64,000 nucleotides of DNA from assembly GCF_015230015.1 (NCBI RefSeq), contig NZ_JAAKZC010000001.1:186001-250000 (forward strand), read 5' to 3'. A model generated the notes under the pieces. That model saw only the letters and a list, made by a program, of their open reading frames with translations, searched no databases and had not been told where the DNA came from. Shown one piece after another: positions 18,437-27,170 of this stretch (its first letter is position 1; the number at the start of each line of letters is the position of its first letter). The stretch is from Campylobacter concisus. GTDB lineage: Bacteria; Campylobacterota; Campylobacteria; Campylobacterales; Campylobacteraceae. A program made the translations under genes and the position numbers.

Positions 18437-19597
18437 TTACTTGCTTTTTGTAGCGTTTGCATCTTTGCCATTTATAAATTCTGCACTTAGGTCTTTATCA
18501 GTTTCAACTGGTGCGCCAACGCCTATTTTAAGGAAGTTATTTACGATGATCTTATCGCCCTCTTCAAGGCCCTCAGTCACTACGACCATATCTTTTGTTT
18601 GGTAGCTAGTTTTTACATTTTTTTGGCTTACTTTGCCATCTTTTACGACTAAAACATAAGTGTTTGTAGCGCTTTGTTGAAGGGCAACTTGTGGGATATT
18701 AAAGGCATTTTTTTGCACAAATCCGCTCATCTTTATATGGCCAAACGCACCTGGTAAAATTTTACCTTCGCTGTTATCAAAGCTGGCCTTTGCCAAAACG
18801 CTGCCAGTCGCGGTATTTACGACGTTGTCTATAAATGTCACTTTGCCAGTGAAATTTTCATTGTTTAAATTTAAGACAGCCTCGCTATTTAGTTGCTGCC
18901 AAGCGCCGTTATCTAAATTTGCTTTTCTGCTTAGATTATCAACGTCTGCTATGTAAAAGTCAGCCTCGATCGGATTTATCTTTGTTAGCCTTACAAGCTG
19001 GGTTTGGCTTGCTGTTACAAGTGAGCCAACATCTACTTTATTATCGCCAACAACGCCGTCAAATGGAGCCGTGATAGTTGTATAGCCAAGATCGATCTTG
19101 GCATTTTTTAAAGTTGCTTTTGCGCTTACTAAAGTTGCATTTGCGATGTCATAAGCTGCAACGGCTGCGTCGTAGTCTTTTTGAGAGACTGCATTTTTCT
19201 TATATAGAGCAGAAATTCTTTTAAACTCAGTCTGCGCATTTTTTAAATTTGCATTTGCCACGCCAACAGCTGCGTCAAGCGAGTCAAAGCTAGCTTGATA
19301 TTTTTCTGGATCTATCAAAAATAGCTTATCTCCAGCCTTTACCTTATCGCCTGGCTTAAAAAACTGCTTTATGATCGTGCCGCCAACCTTTGGATAGATG
19401 ATGACATCTTGGTTGCTAGTAACTGTGGCCGTGTAGTCAAAGCTAATAGGCACATCTGCTTTTTGTGCAACGAAAATATCAACGTGAGATGGTGGCATTT
19501 GACGGCCTGCAGCAGCCTTTTTGTCGCCACTTTCAAAGCAGCCAGAAAGCAAAAAAACGGCAGCTGAAAGCACAAAAAAACTTTTAAATTTCAACAT
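18437..19597 (-). CDS. cmeA: Periplasmic adaptor lipoprotein of the CmeABC pump
   Basis: CmeA is the membrane-fusion protein linking CmeB to CmeC. The 386-residue precursor has a lipobox LSGC near residue 20, a lipoyl half-motif (GGTIIKQFFKPGDKVKAGD), a helical hairpin at about 100-165 (SFDSLDAAVGVANANLKNAQ), the second lipoyl half (TTITAPFDGVVGDNKVDVGS) and a beta-barrel domain. It is the first structural gene of the operon. AGAGG precedes the ATG. A strong promoter and palindromic operator lie upstream. Confidence 0.95.
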   Translation of the reverse strand: MLKFKSFFVLSAAVFLLSGCFESGDKKAAAGRQMPPSHVDIFVAQKADVPISFDYTATVTSNQDVIIYPKVGGTIIKQFFKPGDKVKAGDKLFLIDPEKYQASFDSLDAAVGVANANLKNAQTEFKRISALYKKNAVSQKDYDAAVAAYDIANATLVSAKATLKNAKIDLGYTTITAPFDGVVGDNKVDVGSLVTASQTQLVRLTKINPIEADFYIADVDNLSRKANLDNGAWQQLNSEAVLNLNNENFTGKVTFIDNVVNTATGSVLAKASFDNSEGKILPGAFGHIKMSGFVQKNAFNIPQVALQQSATNTYVLVVKDGKVSQKNVKTSYQTKDMVVVTEGLEEGDKIIVNNFLKIGVGAPVETDKDLSAEFINGKDANATKSK

Positions 19598-19640
19598 AAA
19601 AACCTCTCTTAATTTTAAATTTTAATCCCAATTTTAGTTT

Positions 19641-19656
19641 TGTAATTTTCATTACA
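19641..19656. promoter_or_regulatory. CmeR operator
   Basis: TGTAATTTTCATTACA is a 16-bp palindrome with TGTAAT/ATTACA half-sites; two more bases on each side also pair (19639-19658). CmeR of C. jejuni binds a 16-bp inverted repeat with the same half-sites in the cmeABC promoter region. The site lies between the predicted start point and cmeA, so bound repressor would block transcription. Confidence 0.85.
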
Positions 19657-19673
19657 AATTTTAAAAGTCACTG

Positions 19674-19702
19674 ACTATAACTAAATATAAATTAAAAGTC
19701 AA
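19674..19702 (-). promoter_or_regulatory. cmeABC promoter
   Basis: On the minus strand, TTGACT (19697-19702) and TATAGT (19674-19679) are separated by exactly 17 bases. This is a near-consensus sigma-70 promoter placed immediately after the cmeR stop codon. The predicted start is near 19667, about 11 bases before the CmeR operator. Confidence 0.75.
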
Positions 19703-19704
19703 TT

Positions 19705-20331
19705 TTACTTTTTAATAATGCCATTTAAAAATAGCTCAACACACAAAGCAACATGCTCTTCACGCTCTTTTTTACTTAGTTTTGGCTCTTCGTCTAATAT
19801 GAGGGCGTTGTAGTAATGTGACCCCTTTACATTTTCTATAAAGCATTTTGCGGCAAATTTGGCTGGAAATTTTGGATTAAGCTGTGCTTTTATCTCATCT
19901 CTTTCAAAGAAATTTATAAGCACAAGGTCGATCCTATTTAAAATTTGATCTAAAAATACCCTGCCAAGTTTGCCACCATTTTTAGAGCTCTCGCTTATCA
20001 TTATCCTACCAAGTGAGATATTTTTCTTGGTGCAGATGATAGAAAAAATAATGGTTGCAAATTTGGTTAAAAACTCCTCCAAGCTGTGAGAAATTTTGAG
20101 ATCTATCCTCTCATCGACCTCTTTTATAAGCGCATCTATCTCTTGCTCGATGATCGCTTGAAAAAGCCCCTCTTTGCTCTCAAAAAATGTGTAAATGCTA
20201 GCAAGCGAGCCGCCACTTATCGCCACGATATCGCTAAGGCTAGTCTTTTCGTAGCCATTTTTTAAAAATAGCTCAAGCGCTGTTTTTACGATGAGTTCGT
20301 ATCGTTTTTTGCCTTTTTCTGAGATCGCCAT
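19705..20331 (-). CDS. cmeR: TetR-family repressor CmeR
   Basis: This 208-residue protein has the TetR N-terminal helix-turn-helix (LIVKTALELFLKNGYEKTSL, SDIVAISGGSLASIYTFFES; residues about 13-53) and a helical ligand-binding C-terminal domain. In C. jejuni CmeR of nearly the same length represses cmeABC and is relieved by bile salts. Position directly upstream of cmeA, orientation and the operator all support the same role here. A GGGAAG ribosome site precedes the ATG. The 30-base gap to ccoG suggests partial read-through from that gene. Confidence 0.93.
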   Translation of the reverse strand: MAISEKGKKRYELIVKTALELFLKNGYEKTSLSDIVAISGGSLASIYTFFESKEGLFQAIIEQEIDALIKEVDERIDLKISHSLEEFLTKFATIIFSIICTKKNISLGRIMISESSKNGGKLGRVFLDQILNRIDLVLINFFERDEIKAQLNPKFPAKFAAKCFIENVKGSHYYNALILDEEPKLSKKEREEHVALCVELFLNGIIKK

Positions 20332-20361
20332 TTCACTTCCCGCTAAATTTTCGCCATTTTA

Positions 20362-21687
20362 TCATCTTTTAGGATAGATAAAGGTGCTGGCTCTTTGCAC
20401 GTTGATAGTTGGCTCGTCAGTGGCGTAAGCTCTTATATTTATATGTTTTAAAAGATCTTTTTCGCTCGTGTTTTCATTTTTTGATTTTAGCGTGACGATG
20501 ACCTTTTGTTTTGCACCAGCTTTTAGCGTAAAGGGCTTATTTGGACGAGAAATTTCTATACTTTTATCATCTATCTCAAAGTAAAATTTATGATCCTTGC
20601 TTTGGGTATTTTGTACTAAAAAAACGTAAGAATTTTCAACCTCACCTTGATCTAAAACCTTGTAAAGCTCGCTTGTCCTATTTATATTTAAAAGCATGCT
20701 CTCTTTTTTGCCACTCATCAGCGCCGCAGCTACCAAAACTACGCACAAAATGACAAGATAAGCAACCGTTCTAAATCTAAAAATTTTCACCTTTTTATTT
20801 TCATTTTGAGAATTTATACTTCTCCACTCGATGAGCGAGCTTTCGTTAAAATGCCCCATCACTTTAGCGCACGCATCGCTACATTCAAGGCAGTTTATGC
20901 ACTCAAGCTGCATGCCCTTTCTTATATCTATATGCGTCGGACATATCCTCACGCAGGCCTCGCAACCAGTGCAAAGCGCGCCATCTTCTTTTGGCTTTTT
21001 AAATTTCTCTTTGCCATCATATATGACGCCGCCTCGTTTTTGATTGTAGATAACTTGTATCGTGTCGCTGTCAAACATAACTGACTGCACCCTCGCATAC
21101 GGGCAGACATAGACGCAGAAATTTTCTTTTAAAATGACCACGTCATAGACTAGCCAAGCAGCGATGCTAAGCCAAAATGCAAGTAAAATTTTATGTTCGC
21201 TTGCATCATTTAGATAAGCAAAAAAATCAAGCGGTGGCACAAAAAACCACAAGAAATTTGCAGCTATGATAAGTGCTAAAACGCACCAAATTCCAACTGC
21301 TAATGCACGCTTAAAAATTTGACCTTGCGGCTCATTTTGTTTATTTTGGATATTTTTTCGGATCTTTAAAATTTTAGTCTGCAAAAGGTCACGAAAGAGC
21401 GTTCTAAAAATGGTCTGCGGACAGCTCCAGCCACACCAGATGCGCCCTGCAAGCGTCGTTAGAAAAAATATAGTCAAAAACAAAGTGATAAACAAAAACG
21501 GCAGCAAATATAGCTCTTGCATGTCAAATTTTGTAAAAAATAGATCAACCCTGCTCTTATCAAAACTTAGCAAAAATAGTTGCGCGTCATTTATCCTGAT
21601 AAATGGCAAAATAAAGACAAATAGCGTGATACAGGCAAAAAAAATGTAACGCCTCTTGGCGTAGCTAAAATTTAAATTTTTCGACAT
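20362..21687 (-). CDS. ccoG: Cytochrome c oxidase accessory protein CcoG
   Basis: This 441-residue membrane ferredoxin of the CcoG/RdxA/FixG family is implicated in copper reduction during cbb3 oxidase assembly. N-terminal membrane segments include the CGWSCPQTIFRTLFRDLL block. An NFCVYVCPYARVQSVMFD motif follows. Two 4Fe-4S sets, CTGCEACVRICP and CINCLECSDACAKV, come next, then another membrane span and a C-terminal Ig-like periplasmic domain. Campylobacter relies on cbb3 oxidase, which fits. It is the first gene of the run reading into cmeR. Confidence 0.93.
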   Translation of the reverse strand: MSKNLNFSYAKRRYIFFACITLFVFILPFIRINDAQLFLLSFDKSRVDLFFTKFDMQELYLLPFLFITLFLTIFFLTTLAGRIWCGWSCPQTIFRTLFRDLLQTKILKIRKNIQNKQNEPQGQIFKRALAVGIWCVLALIIAANFLWFFVPPLDFFAYLNDASEHKILLAFWLSIAAWLVYDVVILKENFCVYVCPYARVQSVMFDSDTIQVIYNQKRGGVIYDGKEKFKKPKEDGALCTGCEACVRICPTHIDIRKGMQLECINCLECSDACAKVMGHFNESSLIEWRSINSQNENKKVKIFRFRTVAYLVILCVVLVAAALMSGKKESMLLNINRTSELYKVLDQGEVENSYVFLVQNTQSKDHKFYFEIDDKSIEISRPNKPFTLKAGAKQKVIVTLKSKNENTSEKDLLKHINIRAYATDEPTINVQRASTFIYPKR

Positions 21688-21785
21688 AATAAACCTTTTT
21701 TAAAATTTTGTTGATTATAGGCTTTGGGGCATTAAAAGTGCATTAAATAATTTTGCCTAAAAGCTTAAATTTATGAAAGTTAAAC

Positions 21786-21791
21786 TATACT
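21786..21791 (+). promoter_or_regulatory. Likely -10 box for rpsU
   Basis: TATACT lies 35 bases upstream of the rpsU start in the divergent gap between ccoG and rpsU, preceded by AT-rich sequence typical of Campylobacter promoters. Confidence 0.5.
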
Positions 21792-21826
21792 CACGGCTTA
21801 TTTTAATCTGAAAGGTGGTGAGGACG

Positions 21827-22039
21827 TTGCCTGGTATTAAGGTACATCCTAACGAGTCATTTGACGAGGGTTACAGAAAGTTTAAAAAACAAACTGACCG
21901 TAACTTAGTCGTTACTGAAGCAAGAGCTAGACGCTTTTTTGAGCCTAAAACTGAGATCCGCAAGAAACAAAAAATTGCTGCTCGCAAGAAAATGCTTAAA
22001 CGTCTTTATATGCTTAGACGCTACGAGTCAAGACTCTAA
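21827..22039 (+). CDS. rpsU: 30S ribosomal protein S21
   Basis: This is a 70-residue basic ribosomal protein with the S21 blocks [20 protein letters not shown] and [18 protein letters not shown] start at TTG 21827, giving the [11 protein letters not shown] start conserved in Campylobacter. Upstream in-frame GTG codons at 21815 and 21818 lie inside a purine-rich AAGGTGGTGAGG stretch that is better read as the ribosome-binding region. A terminator follows within 10 bases. Confidence 0.95.
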   Translation: MPGIKVHPNESFDEGYRKFKKQTDRNLVVTEARARRFFEPKTEIRKKQKIAARKKMLKRLYMLRRYESRL

Positions 22040-22046
22040 AACCAAG

Positions 22047-22075
22047 ACAAAGGGAGCTTTGCTCTCTTTGTTTAA
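22047..22075 (+). terminator. Terminator after rpsU
   Basis: ACAAAGGGAGC and GCTCTCTTTGT pair over 11 bases (one G-T pair) around a TTT loop, followed by a pyrimidine-rich run. Confidence 0.75.
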
Positions 22076-22142
22076 CTCTTCTTTTAGCCTTATTTTTTTA
22101 TAATCAAAGCAATTTTTTTATTTTATTTTAAACGGAAATCCG

Positions 22143-22775
22143 ATGCAAAAGCTAGCTGTAAATGAAGCTGCAGAAATTTTAGGCATAACAAAAGAAGCAG
22201 TCTATAATAGAATTCGCCGAGGCTCGTTAAAAACAGTCATTGAAAATGGCACTAAATTTGTCATCCTTGACGAGGAGTCAAGCAGTGAAAAACCCACAAA
22301 AACCGCCCCAAAAAGCACAAAAACTAAATCCCAAAACGACGAGTTTGTAAGCTATTTGCTAAATGAGCTAAATGAGCTAAAGAGCTTAAATTTAAATTTG
22401 CAAGCCGATAAAGATAGGCTTTTTAAAGAAAAAGAGCAGATGCTCATCGAGCGTAAAAATGAAATTTTGCAAATTTACAAGGACAGAGACGAGAAACTCA
22501 TGCAGTTTCTAAATGCTATGCAAAGACCACTTTTAGCGCCTAAAAACGAAAGTGCCGCAAGCGAAGTGGCGATAGATGCGCAGATAGAGGACGAGTCAAA
22601 ATGGATAAATTTAAGCGAATATCTAAAGGAGTTAAATTTAAAACCAAAAGCGACAAAAAAGATCAGTGAAAAGATAATAAAAGCGATACATCACTCCAAA
22701 TTTATCAAATTTAAACGCGGCGTGATACTTGTTAGAAGACATAAAAATTTAAAAGAGTTGATAGGAGAGATATGA
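22143..22775 (+). CDS. Helix-turn-helix coiled-coil protein, DUF3972-like
   Basis: This 210-residue protein opens with an excisionase/MerR-like helix-turn-helix (LAVNEAAEILGITKEAVYNR, then IRRGSLKTV; residues 3-32). A low-complexity linker, a coiled coil (about 72-125) and a conserved C-terminal domain (about 150-210, WINLSEYLKELNLKPKATKK) follow. The C-terminal part resembles a domain of unknown function found in Campylobacterota (DUF3972, from memory). It overlaps the next gene by 4 bases. A DNA-binding role is inferred from the N-terminus; the target is unknown. Confidence 0.75.
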   Translation: MQKLAVNEAAEILGITKEAVYNRIRRGSLKTVIENGTKFVILDEESSSEKPTKTAPKSTKTKSQNDEFVSYLLNELNELKSLNLNLQADKDRLFKEKEQMLIERKNEILQIYKDRDEKLMQFLNAMQRPLLAPKNESAASEVAIDAQIEDESKWINLSEYLKELNLKPKATKKISEKIIKAIHHSKFIKFKRGVILVRRHKNLKELIGEI

Positions 22776-23389
22776 AACACATCAAAAAAATAGCAACTTA
22801 TGCTGCGGTTGGGGGATTTGGTGCCATTATCATGGCTGGACTTGCAGGTTGCGGAAGCGACGATGGCGGCAATGAAAACGCACTAAATGAAGTTGCGCAA
22901 AAAAACGGTGCCTTTGTCATCATCGAAGAGAGCGCACCTGGCGTTTATAAAATTTTAGAAGAGTACCCAAGCACCGAAACTAGGGTCGTGCTAAAAGATA
23001 TAAACGGCACTGAGCGCGTGCTAAGCAAAGATGAGATCGACAAGCTTCTAGCGCAAGCAAACGCAAAGATCGACAATAACACTTCAAATTTGACAAGAAC
23101 GAGCGACGCACAGCTAAGTAGCGGCGGACTAAGTCTTGGCGAGACGATCCTTGCCTCAGCAGCTGGCGCGATACTTGGTAGCTGGATAGGCAGTAAGCTT
23201 TTTGGTAATCAAAATTTCCAAGCAAATCGCCAAAGCACATATAAAAATCCAAGTGCTTACACAAGAAGTGTCGATAGCTTTAACAAGCAAAAAGCGGCAA
23301 ATTCTGCAGCAAGAAGCAGTGGTGGAAAGAGTGGGTTTTTTGGTGGTGGCTCAAAGTCAGGCTCTAGCTCATCAAGCTTTGGAGGCTGA
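22772..23389 (+). CDS. UPF0323-family lipoprotein
   Basis: This 205-residue lipoprotein precursor has a basic N-terminus, a hydrophobic stretch and lipobox GLAGC (Cys near 27). The middle is a small beta-rich domain (about 45-90), followed by a glycine-rich hydrophobic hairpin (ETILASAAGAILGSWIGSKL) and a Ser/Gly-rich tail. It matches the UPF0323 lipoprotein at the same locus in C. jejuni (Cj0371). Work in C. jejuni links this region to chemotaxis or motility, but the sequence gives no mechanism. It starts inside the end of the upstream HTH gene (ATGA). Confidence 0.85.
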   Translation: MKHIKKIATYAAVGGFGAIIMAGLAGCGSDDGGNENALNEVAQKNGAFVIIEESAPGVYKILEEYPSTETRVVLKDINGTERVLSKDEIDKLLAQANAKIDNNTSNLTRTSDAQLSSGGLSLGETILASAAGAILGSWIGSKLFGNQNFQANRQSTYKNPSAYTRSVDSFNKQKAANSAARSSGGKSGFFGGGSKSGSSSSSFGG

Positions 23390-23391
23390 AA

Positions 23392-24573
23392 ATGATAAAT
23401 TTAAGAAAAATCACCCCGTTAAACAACGAATTTATGGAGAAAATAGGCTTTGCGTGGCATACAGATAACGATAATAGCTCATATATCGCTGATGAGATCG
23501 TGCAAGTAAGCGAAAAAGAGGCAAATGCCTACTATGAGGCTGCAAATGAGCTATATGATATGTATGTAAATGCCGCTCAGCACGTCATAGACAACAACCT
23601 CTTTCACGAGATAGGCATACCATTTAACCTTGTTGATATCATAAAAAATAGCTGGGAAAATGACGTTCATTGGCACCTTTACGGCAGATTTGACCTAGCG
23701 GGTGGGCTTGATGGCAAGCCTATAAAGCTCATCGAGTTTAACGCCGACACGCCAACGGCAGTCTTTGAGACCGCGATCATCCAGTGGGCGATGCTAAAGC
23801 TAAATCACATGGACGAAGCAGCCCAGTTTAACGACCTTTACGAGTCGCTAAAGCAAAATTTCAAACGCCTTATCACGCTTGGCGACGAGGATGCCGACTT
23901 TGACGAGCTTTACGAGGGCTGGGGGATACTATTTAGCAGTATCGCAGGCAGTATCGAGGACGAGCAGACCGTAAAACTACTGCAATACATCGCAAAAGAG
24001 GCTGGCTTTAAAACAGACTTTGCCTACGTTGATGAGGTCGTTTTTGACGATAATGAGGGAATTTTTAAAGGCGATGAAAATTTCGAGTACTGGTTTAAGC
24101 TCGTGCCTTGGGAGAGCATAGCGATCGATGAGGGCGAGCTAGCACTCATACTCTCAAACATCGTCAAAAATCAAAAAGCTATCATCATAAATCCAGCCTA
24201 CACGCTGCTTTTCCAAAGCAAGGGGATTTTAAAAATCCTTTGGGATCTATATCCTAATCACCCGCTCTTGCTTGAAACCTCAAACGAGCCGCTAAAAGGC
24301 AAAAAATATGTGAAAAAGCCGGTATTTGGCAGAGAAGGCGCAAACGTCTCGATACACGATGAAAACGGCGCACAAATAGCAAGTAATGATGGCGAATACG
24401 ACTCAAACAAAGCGATCTATCAAGAATTTTACGAGTTTAATCAAGATGAGAGAGGCGAGAGCTACCAAGCTGGCGTATTTTACGCTTATGAGGCATGCGC
24501 GCTTGGATATAGAAAGGGCGGTAAAATTTTAGATAACTACTCTAAATTTGTAGGACATTTCATTAAGGACTAA
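23392..24573 (+). CDS. Glutathionylspermidine synthase-like ATP-grasp ligase
   Basis: This 393-residue protein belongs to the glutathionylspermidine synthase C-terminal-like family, with ATP-grasp character. Landmarks are HWHLYGRFDLAGG (about 92-104), KLIEFNADTPTAVFE (about 110-124) and KPVFGREGANVSI (about 310-322). It has the synthetase part only, without the amidase domain, like E. coli YgiC/YjfC, whose physiological substrates are unsettled. It lies 2 bases after the lipoprotein gene and 2 bases before the next, matching Cj0371-Cj0374. Confidence 0.85.
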   Translation: MINLRKITPLNNEFMEKIGFAWHTDNDNSSYIADEIVQVSEKEANAYYEAANELYDMYVNAAQHVIDNNLFHEIGIPFNLVDIIKNSWENDVHWHLYGRFDLAGGLDGKPIKLIEFNADTPTAVFETAIIQWAMLKLNHMDEAAQFNDLYESLKQNFKRLITLGDEDADFDELYEGWGILFSSIAGSIEDEQTVKLLQYIAKEAGFKTDFAYVDEVVFDDNEGIFKGDENFEYWFKLVPWESIAIDEGELALILSNIVKNQKAIIINPAYTLLFQSKGILKILWDLYPNHPLLLETSNEPLKGKKYVKKPVFGREGANVSIHDENGAQIASNDGEYDSNKAIYQEFYEFNQDERGESYQAGVFYAYEACALGYRKGGKILDNYSKFVGHFIKD

Positions 24574-24575
24574 AG

Positions 24576-25505
24576 ATGAAGATCGTTTGTTTAGACGCGG
24601 CCACGCTTGGCGAAAACGTTGATCTTAGTGTTTTTAAGAAATTTGGCGAGTTTATCAGCTATCAAAAAACCAAAAGCAATGAGGTCGTGCCACGTCTAAA
24701 GGGCGTTGATATCGTCATCACAAACAAGGTCGTCATCGACAAAGCCGTGATGGACGCGACAAATTTAAAGCTTATCTGCATAAGCGCAACTGGTATGAAC
24801 AATGTAGATATTGAGCACGCGAAGGCTAAAAATATAGCTGTAAAAAATGTCGCTGGTTACTCGACCGCAAGCGTCGTTCAGCACACATTTGCCTTGCTTT
24901 TTGAGCTAACAAATCGCACCAAATTTTATGATGAATACGTAAAAAGTGGTGAGTGGGTGAAGAGTGAAATTTTCACCTATCTTGGTGCAGATATCAGCGA
25001 GATCGCTGGCAAAGAATTTGGCATCATCGGCCTTGGCGAGATAGGGCGTGGCGTGGCGGCAGTCGCACGTGCATTTGGCGCAAATGTGAGCTACTACTCG
25101 ACAAGCGGAGCGAATAACAATAGTGAATTTAAGCAAAAAAGCTTAGACGAGCTACTAAGAGGCAGTGACATCATCAGCATCCACGCACCGCTAAATGAAA
25201 AAACTAGAAATTTACTAGGCGCAAACGAGATAAATTTGCTAAAAGATGATGCGATAGTGCTAAATTTAGGACGTGGCGGCATAGTGGACGAAGCGGCGAT
25301 GGCAAGGGCGATAGATGAGAGAAATTTACGCTTTGGCACGGATGTTTTAGAGAGCGAGCCAATGAGCGAAAATAGCCCATTTTTAAATGTAAAAAAGAAG
25401 TCAAATCTACTCATCACGCCGCACGTAGCATGGGGCAGCTTGGAGGCTAGAAAACGGCTAATCTCGCTCATAGTTAAAAATATAGAAGAATTTATAAAAG
25501 GATAG
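24576..25505 (+). CDS. D-isomer-specific 2-hydroxyacid dehydrogenase
   Basis: This NAD-dependent dehydrogenase reduces 2-oxoacids. The Rossmann loop is GLGEIG (152-157). The catalytic set is complete: Arg233 (NLGRGGIVDE), Glu261 (DVLESEP) and His283 (TPHVAWGS). Substrate specificity cannot be read; glycerate, lactate or phosphoglycerate relatives are all possible, although the short length (309) argues against phosphoglycerate dehydrogenase SerA. It is part of the rpsU-yajQ gene run. Confidence 0.9.
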   Translation: MKIVCLDAATLGENVDLSVFKKFGEFISYQKTKSNEVVPRLKGVDIVITNKVVIDKAVMDATNLKLICISATGMNNVDIEHAKAKNIAVKNVAGYSTASVVQHTFALLFELTNRTKFYDEYVKSGEWVKSEIFTYLGADISEIAGKEFGIIGLGEIGRGVAAVARAFGANVSYYSTSGANNNSEFKQKSLDELLRGSDIISIHAPLNEKTRNLLGANEINLLKDDAIVLNLGRGGIVDEAAMARAIDERNLRFGTDVLESEPMSENSPFLNVKKKSNLLITPHVAWGSLEARKRLISLIVKNIEEFIKG

Positions 25506-25508
25506 AAA

Positions 25509-26006
25509 ATGGCAAGCGAACACAGCTTTGATATAAGTGCTGAGGTCGATATGATGGAGGTTAAAAACGCTCTTGAAACGGCCAAAAAAGAGATCGCAGC
25601 AAGGTATGACTTTAAGGGGCTTGCGGCTGAGGTAGAGCTAAATGAAAAAGAGAAATTTATCACGCTTCTTAGCTCAAGTGACAACAAGATCGACGCGCTA
25701 AAAGACATCGTCATCTCAAAGCTCATCAAGCGCAACATCCCACCAGTTGCGATCACCGAGACAAAAAGAGAGCCAGCTAGTGGCGGAAATTTAAAAGCGA
25801 CGCTAAAGTTAAACGACACGCTTGATGGCGAAAACTCAAAAAAGATCACCAAAGCGATCAAAGACTCAAAGATCAAGGTGAGCGCGCAGGTCAGGGGCGA
25901 AGAGATCAGGGTGACAAGCAAAAGCATAGACGATCTGCAAGAGTGTATAAAGCTCGTTAGGGGGTTAAATTTAGAGCTTCCGATAAGCTTTAAAAACTTA
26001 AAATAA
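25509..26006 (+). CDS. YajQ-family nucleotide-binding protein
   Basis: This 165-residue protein has the UPF0234/YajQ pattern: [19 protein letters not shown] at the N-terminus, RYDFKGL near 35-41, the central [10 protein letters not shown] and the C-terminal [11 protein letters not shown] region. The family folds as two ferredoxin-like domains and binds nucleotides; cyclic-di-GMP binding is reported for a Xanthomonas member. An AAAGGA ribosome site precedes the ATG. It is the last gene of the conserved run that starts at 22143. Confidence 0.9.
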   Translation: MASEHSFDISAEVDMMEVKNALETAKKEIAARYDFKGLAAEVELNEKEKFITLLSSSDNKIDALKDIVISKLIKRNIPPVAITETKREPASGGNLKATLKLNDTLDGENSKKITKAIKDSKIKVSAQVRGEEIRVTSKSIDDLQECIKLVRGLNLELPISFKNLK

Positions 26007-26356
26007 TGGCTTCTCGTGAGTGCCTTTAAATGAGCTAGAAAAACTTTCGCTCCGCAGGCTATATCGCATATTTTCGCTTTATTATGCGTCGTTGATTCAA
26101 ATTTTTGCTCGGTCATTACCAACTCGGTAACTCCCGTCACAAAAATTTAAATCGCCTCGCCTAATTTTGCGAAATAACTATGTGGCTTTTGTATTTAAAA
26201 TTTTACAGGATTTTGGGCTAAATTTGCGAAATTTCGCATGGTTTTCATGTTTAAATTTAGCAGGTTACTGGGGTAAATTTGGCGTATTTCTGGGCGAATT
26301 TCGCCTTATCGTTTTATTTAAATTTGATCTATCTAAATTCTAAAAAAGGGTAAAAA
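26007..26356. repeat. 350-bp non-coding stretch with probable dispersed repeat
   Basis: No credible gene is present. The segment 26085-26165 contains TTACCAACTCGGTAA (an imperfect palindrome with TTACC/GGTAA arms) flanked by sequence that reads on the minus strand as a short peptide-like run (TGVTELVMTEQKFESTTHNK). I recall similar short translations scattered in C. concisus-type genomes as tiny hypothetical proteins, which would make this an intergenic repeat unit; this rests on memory. The remainder is AAATTT-rich spacer. Confidence 0.45.
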
Positions 26357-27148
26357 ATGGGCTTTTTTAAGAAAATTTTTGGCAAGCAAATAGACCTTGG
26401 CGAGCAGATGCCGATCTATTTTGTAAGCAGCGACGAAGACTACATGCAGCGCGCATTTGAGCAAGCTCGTGAGAGCTTTAGATATTTTTGGCGTGAGCTT
26501 TACTGGGAGCGCCGCAGGATCGTGCCAGGGCTTGATTATGCGATGGTAAAAATTTGCTTTCTTGACACCATAAACGGCGAAGAGGTGGGCGAGCACATGT
26601 GGATAAACGACGTAGAATTTGACGGCGAAACGATCTATGGCACGCTTGTAAATGAGCCAGACACCGTGCAAAACGTAAAAGTTGGCGATCAAGTAAGCGC
26701 AAAGATAGATGAGATGAGCGACTGGCTCTTTGCCATTGGCGGGCGCGCTTACGGCGGATTTAGCGTGCAGGCGATGCGTTCACGCATGCAAAAAGATGAG
26801 CTAGCCGAGCATGACGCGGCTTGGGGACTTGATTTTGGCGATTTTAACGATATTTTGGTAGTTTTTGAGCAAAAAGAGCACCCAGAAAATTTGATAGAAC
26901 ATCCGATGAGTAAAAATATGACCGAGCAGTTTGAAAACTACGTAAAAGAGCACCCAAGCATAGCCACAGATGCTGATGAGTTTGGATATACGCAGCTTCA
27001 CCACGAGGCTATCGCTGGAAATTTAAACCTTGTAAATCTCTTGCTAAAATACGGCGCTGATAAAAATGCCCGAACAAAAAGTGGCAAAACAGCGGCTGAA
27101 TTTGCTGAGAATTTGGGCTGGGAGCACATCGCAAAGGTGCTTAGATAG
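26357..27148 (+). CDS. DUF2314 domain protein with C-terminal ankyrin repeats
   Basis: This is a 263-residue soluble protein. Residues about 35-135 match the DUF2314 pattern (EHMWINDVEFDGETIYGTLV, NEPDTVQNVKVGD, ISxSDWLFA-like EMSDWLF). A linker is followed by about one and a half ankyrin repeats at 207-263 (EFGYTQLHHEAIAGNLNLVN, LLLKYGADKNARTKSGKTAA). DUF2314 proteins often neighbour ankyrin or immunity-type genes, but function is unknown. AAGGG precedes the ATG. This gene opens a block not in the C. jejuni order. Confidence 0.82.
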   Translation: MGFFKKIFGKQIDLGEQMPIYFVSSDEDYMQRAFEQARESFRYFWRELYWERRRIVPGLDYAMVKICFLDTINGEEVGEHMWINDVEFDGETIYGTLVNEPDTVQNVKVGDQVSAKIDEMSDWLFAIGGRAYGGFSVQAMRSRMQKDELAEHDAAWGLDFGDFNDILVVFEQKEHPENLIEHPMSKNMTEQFENYVKEHPSIATDADEFGYTQLHHEAIAGNLNLVNLLLKYGADKNARTKSGKTAAEFAENLGWEHIAKVLR

Positions 27149-27170
27149 TTAAATTTATAAATTTAATAGG

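Noticed and set aside
25094-26140. A 348-codon open frame on the minus strand over the dehydrogenase and YajQ genes
   Set aside because: It is antisense to two well-supported genes; its composition (serine- and leucine-rich) is the usual mirror of this genome's codon bias.
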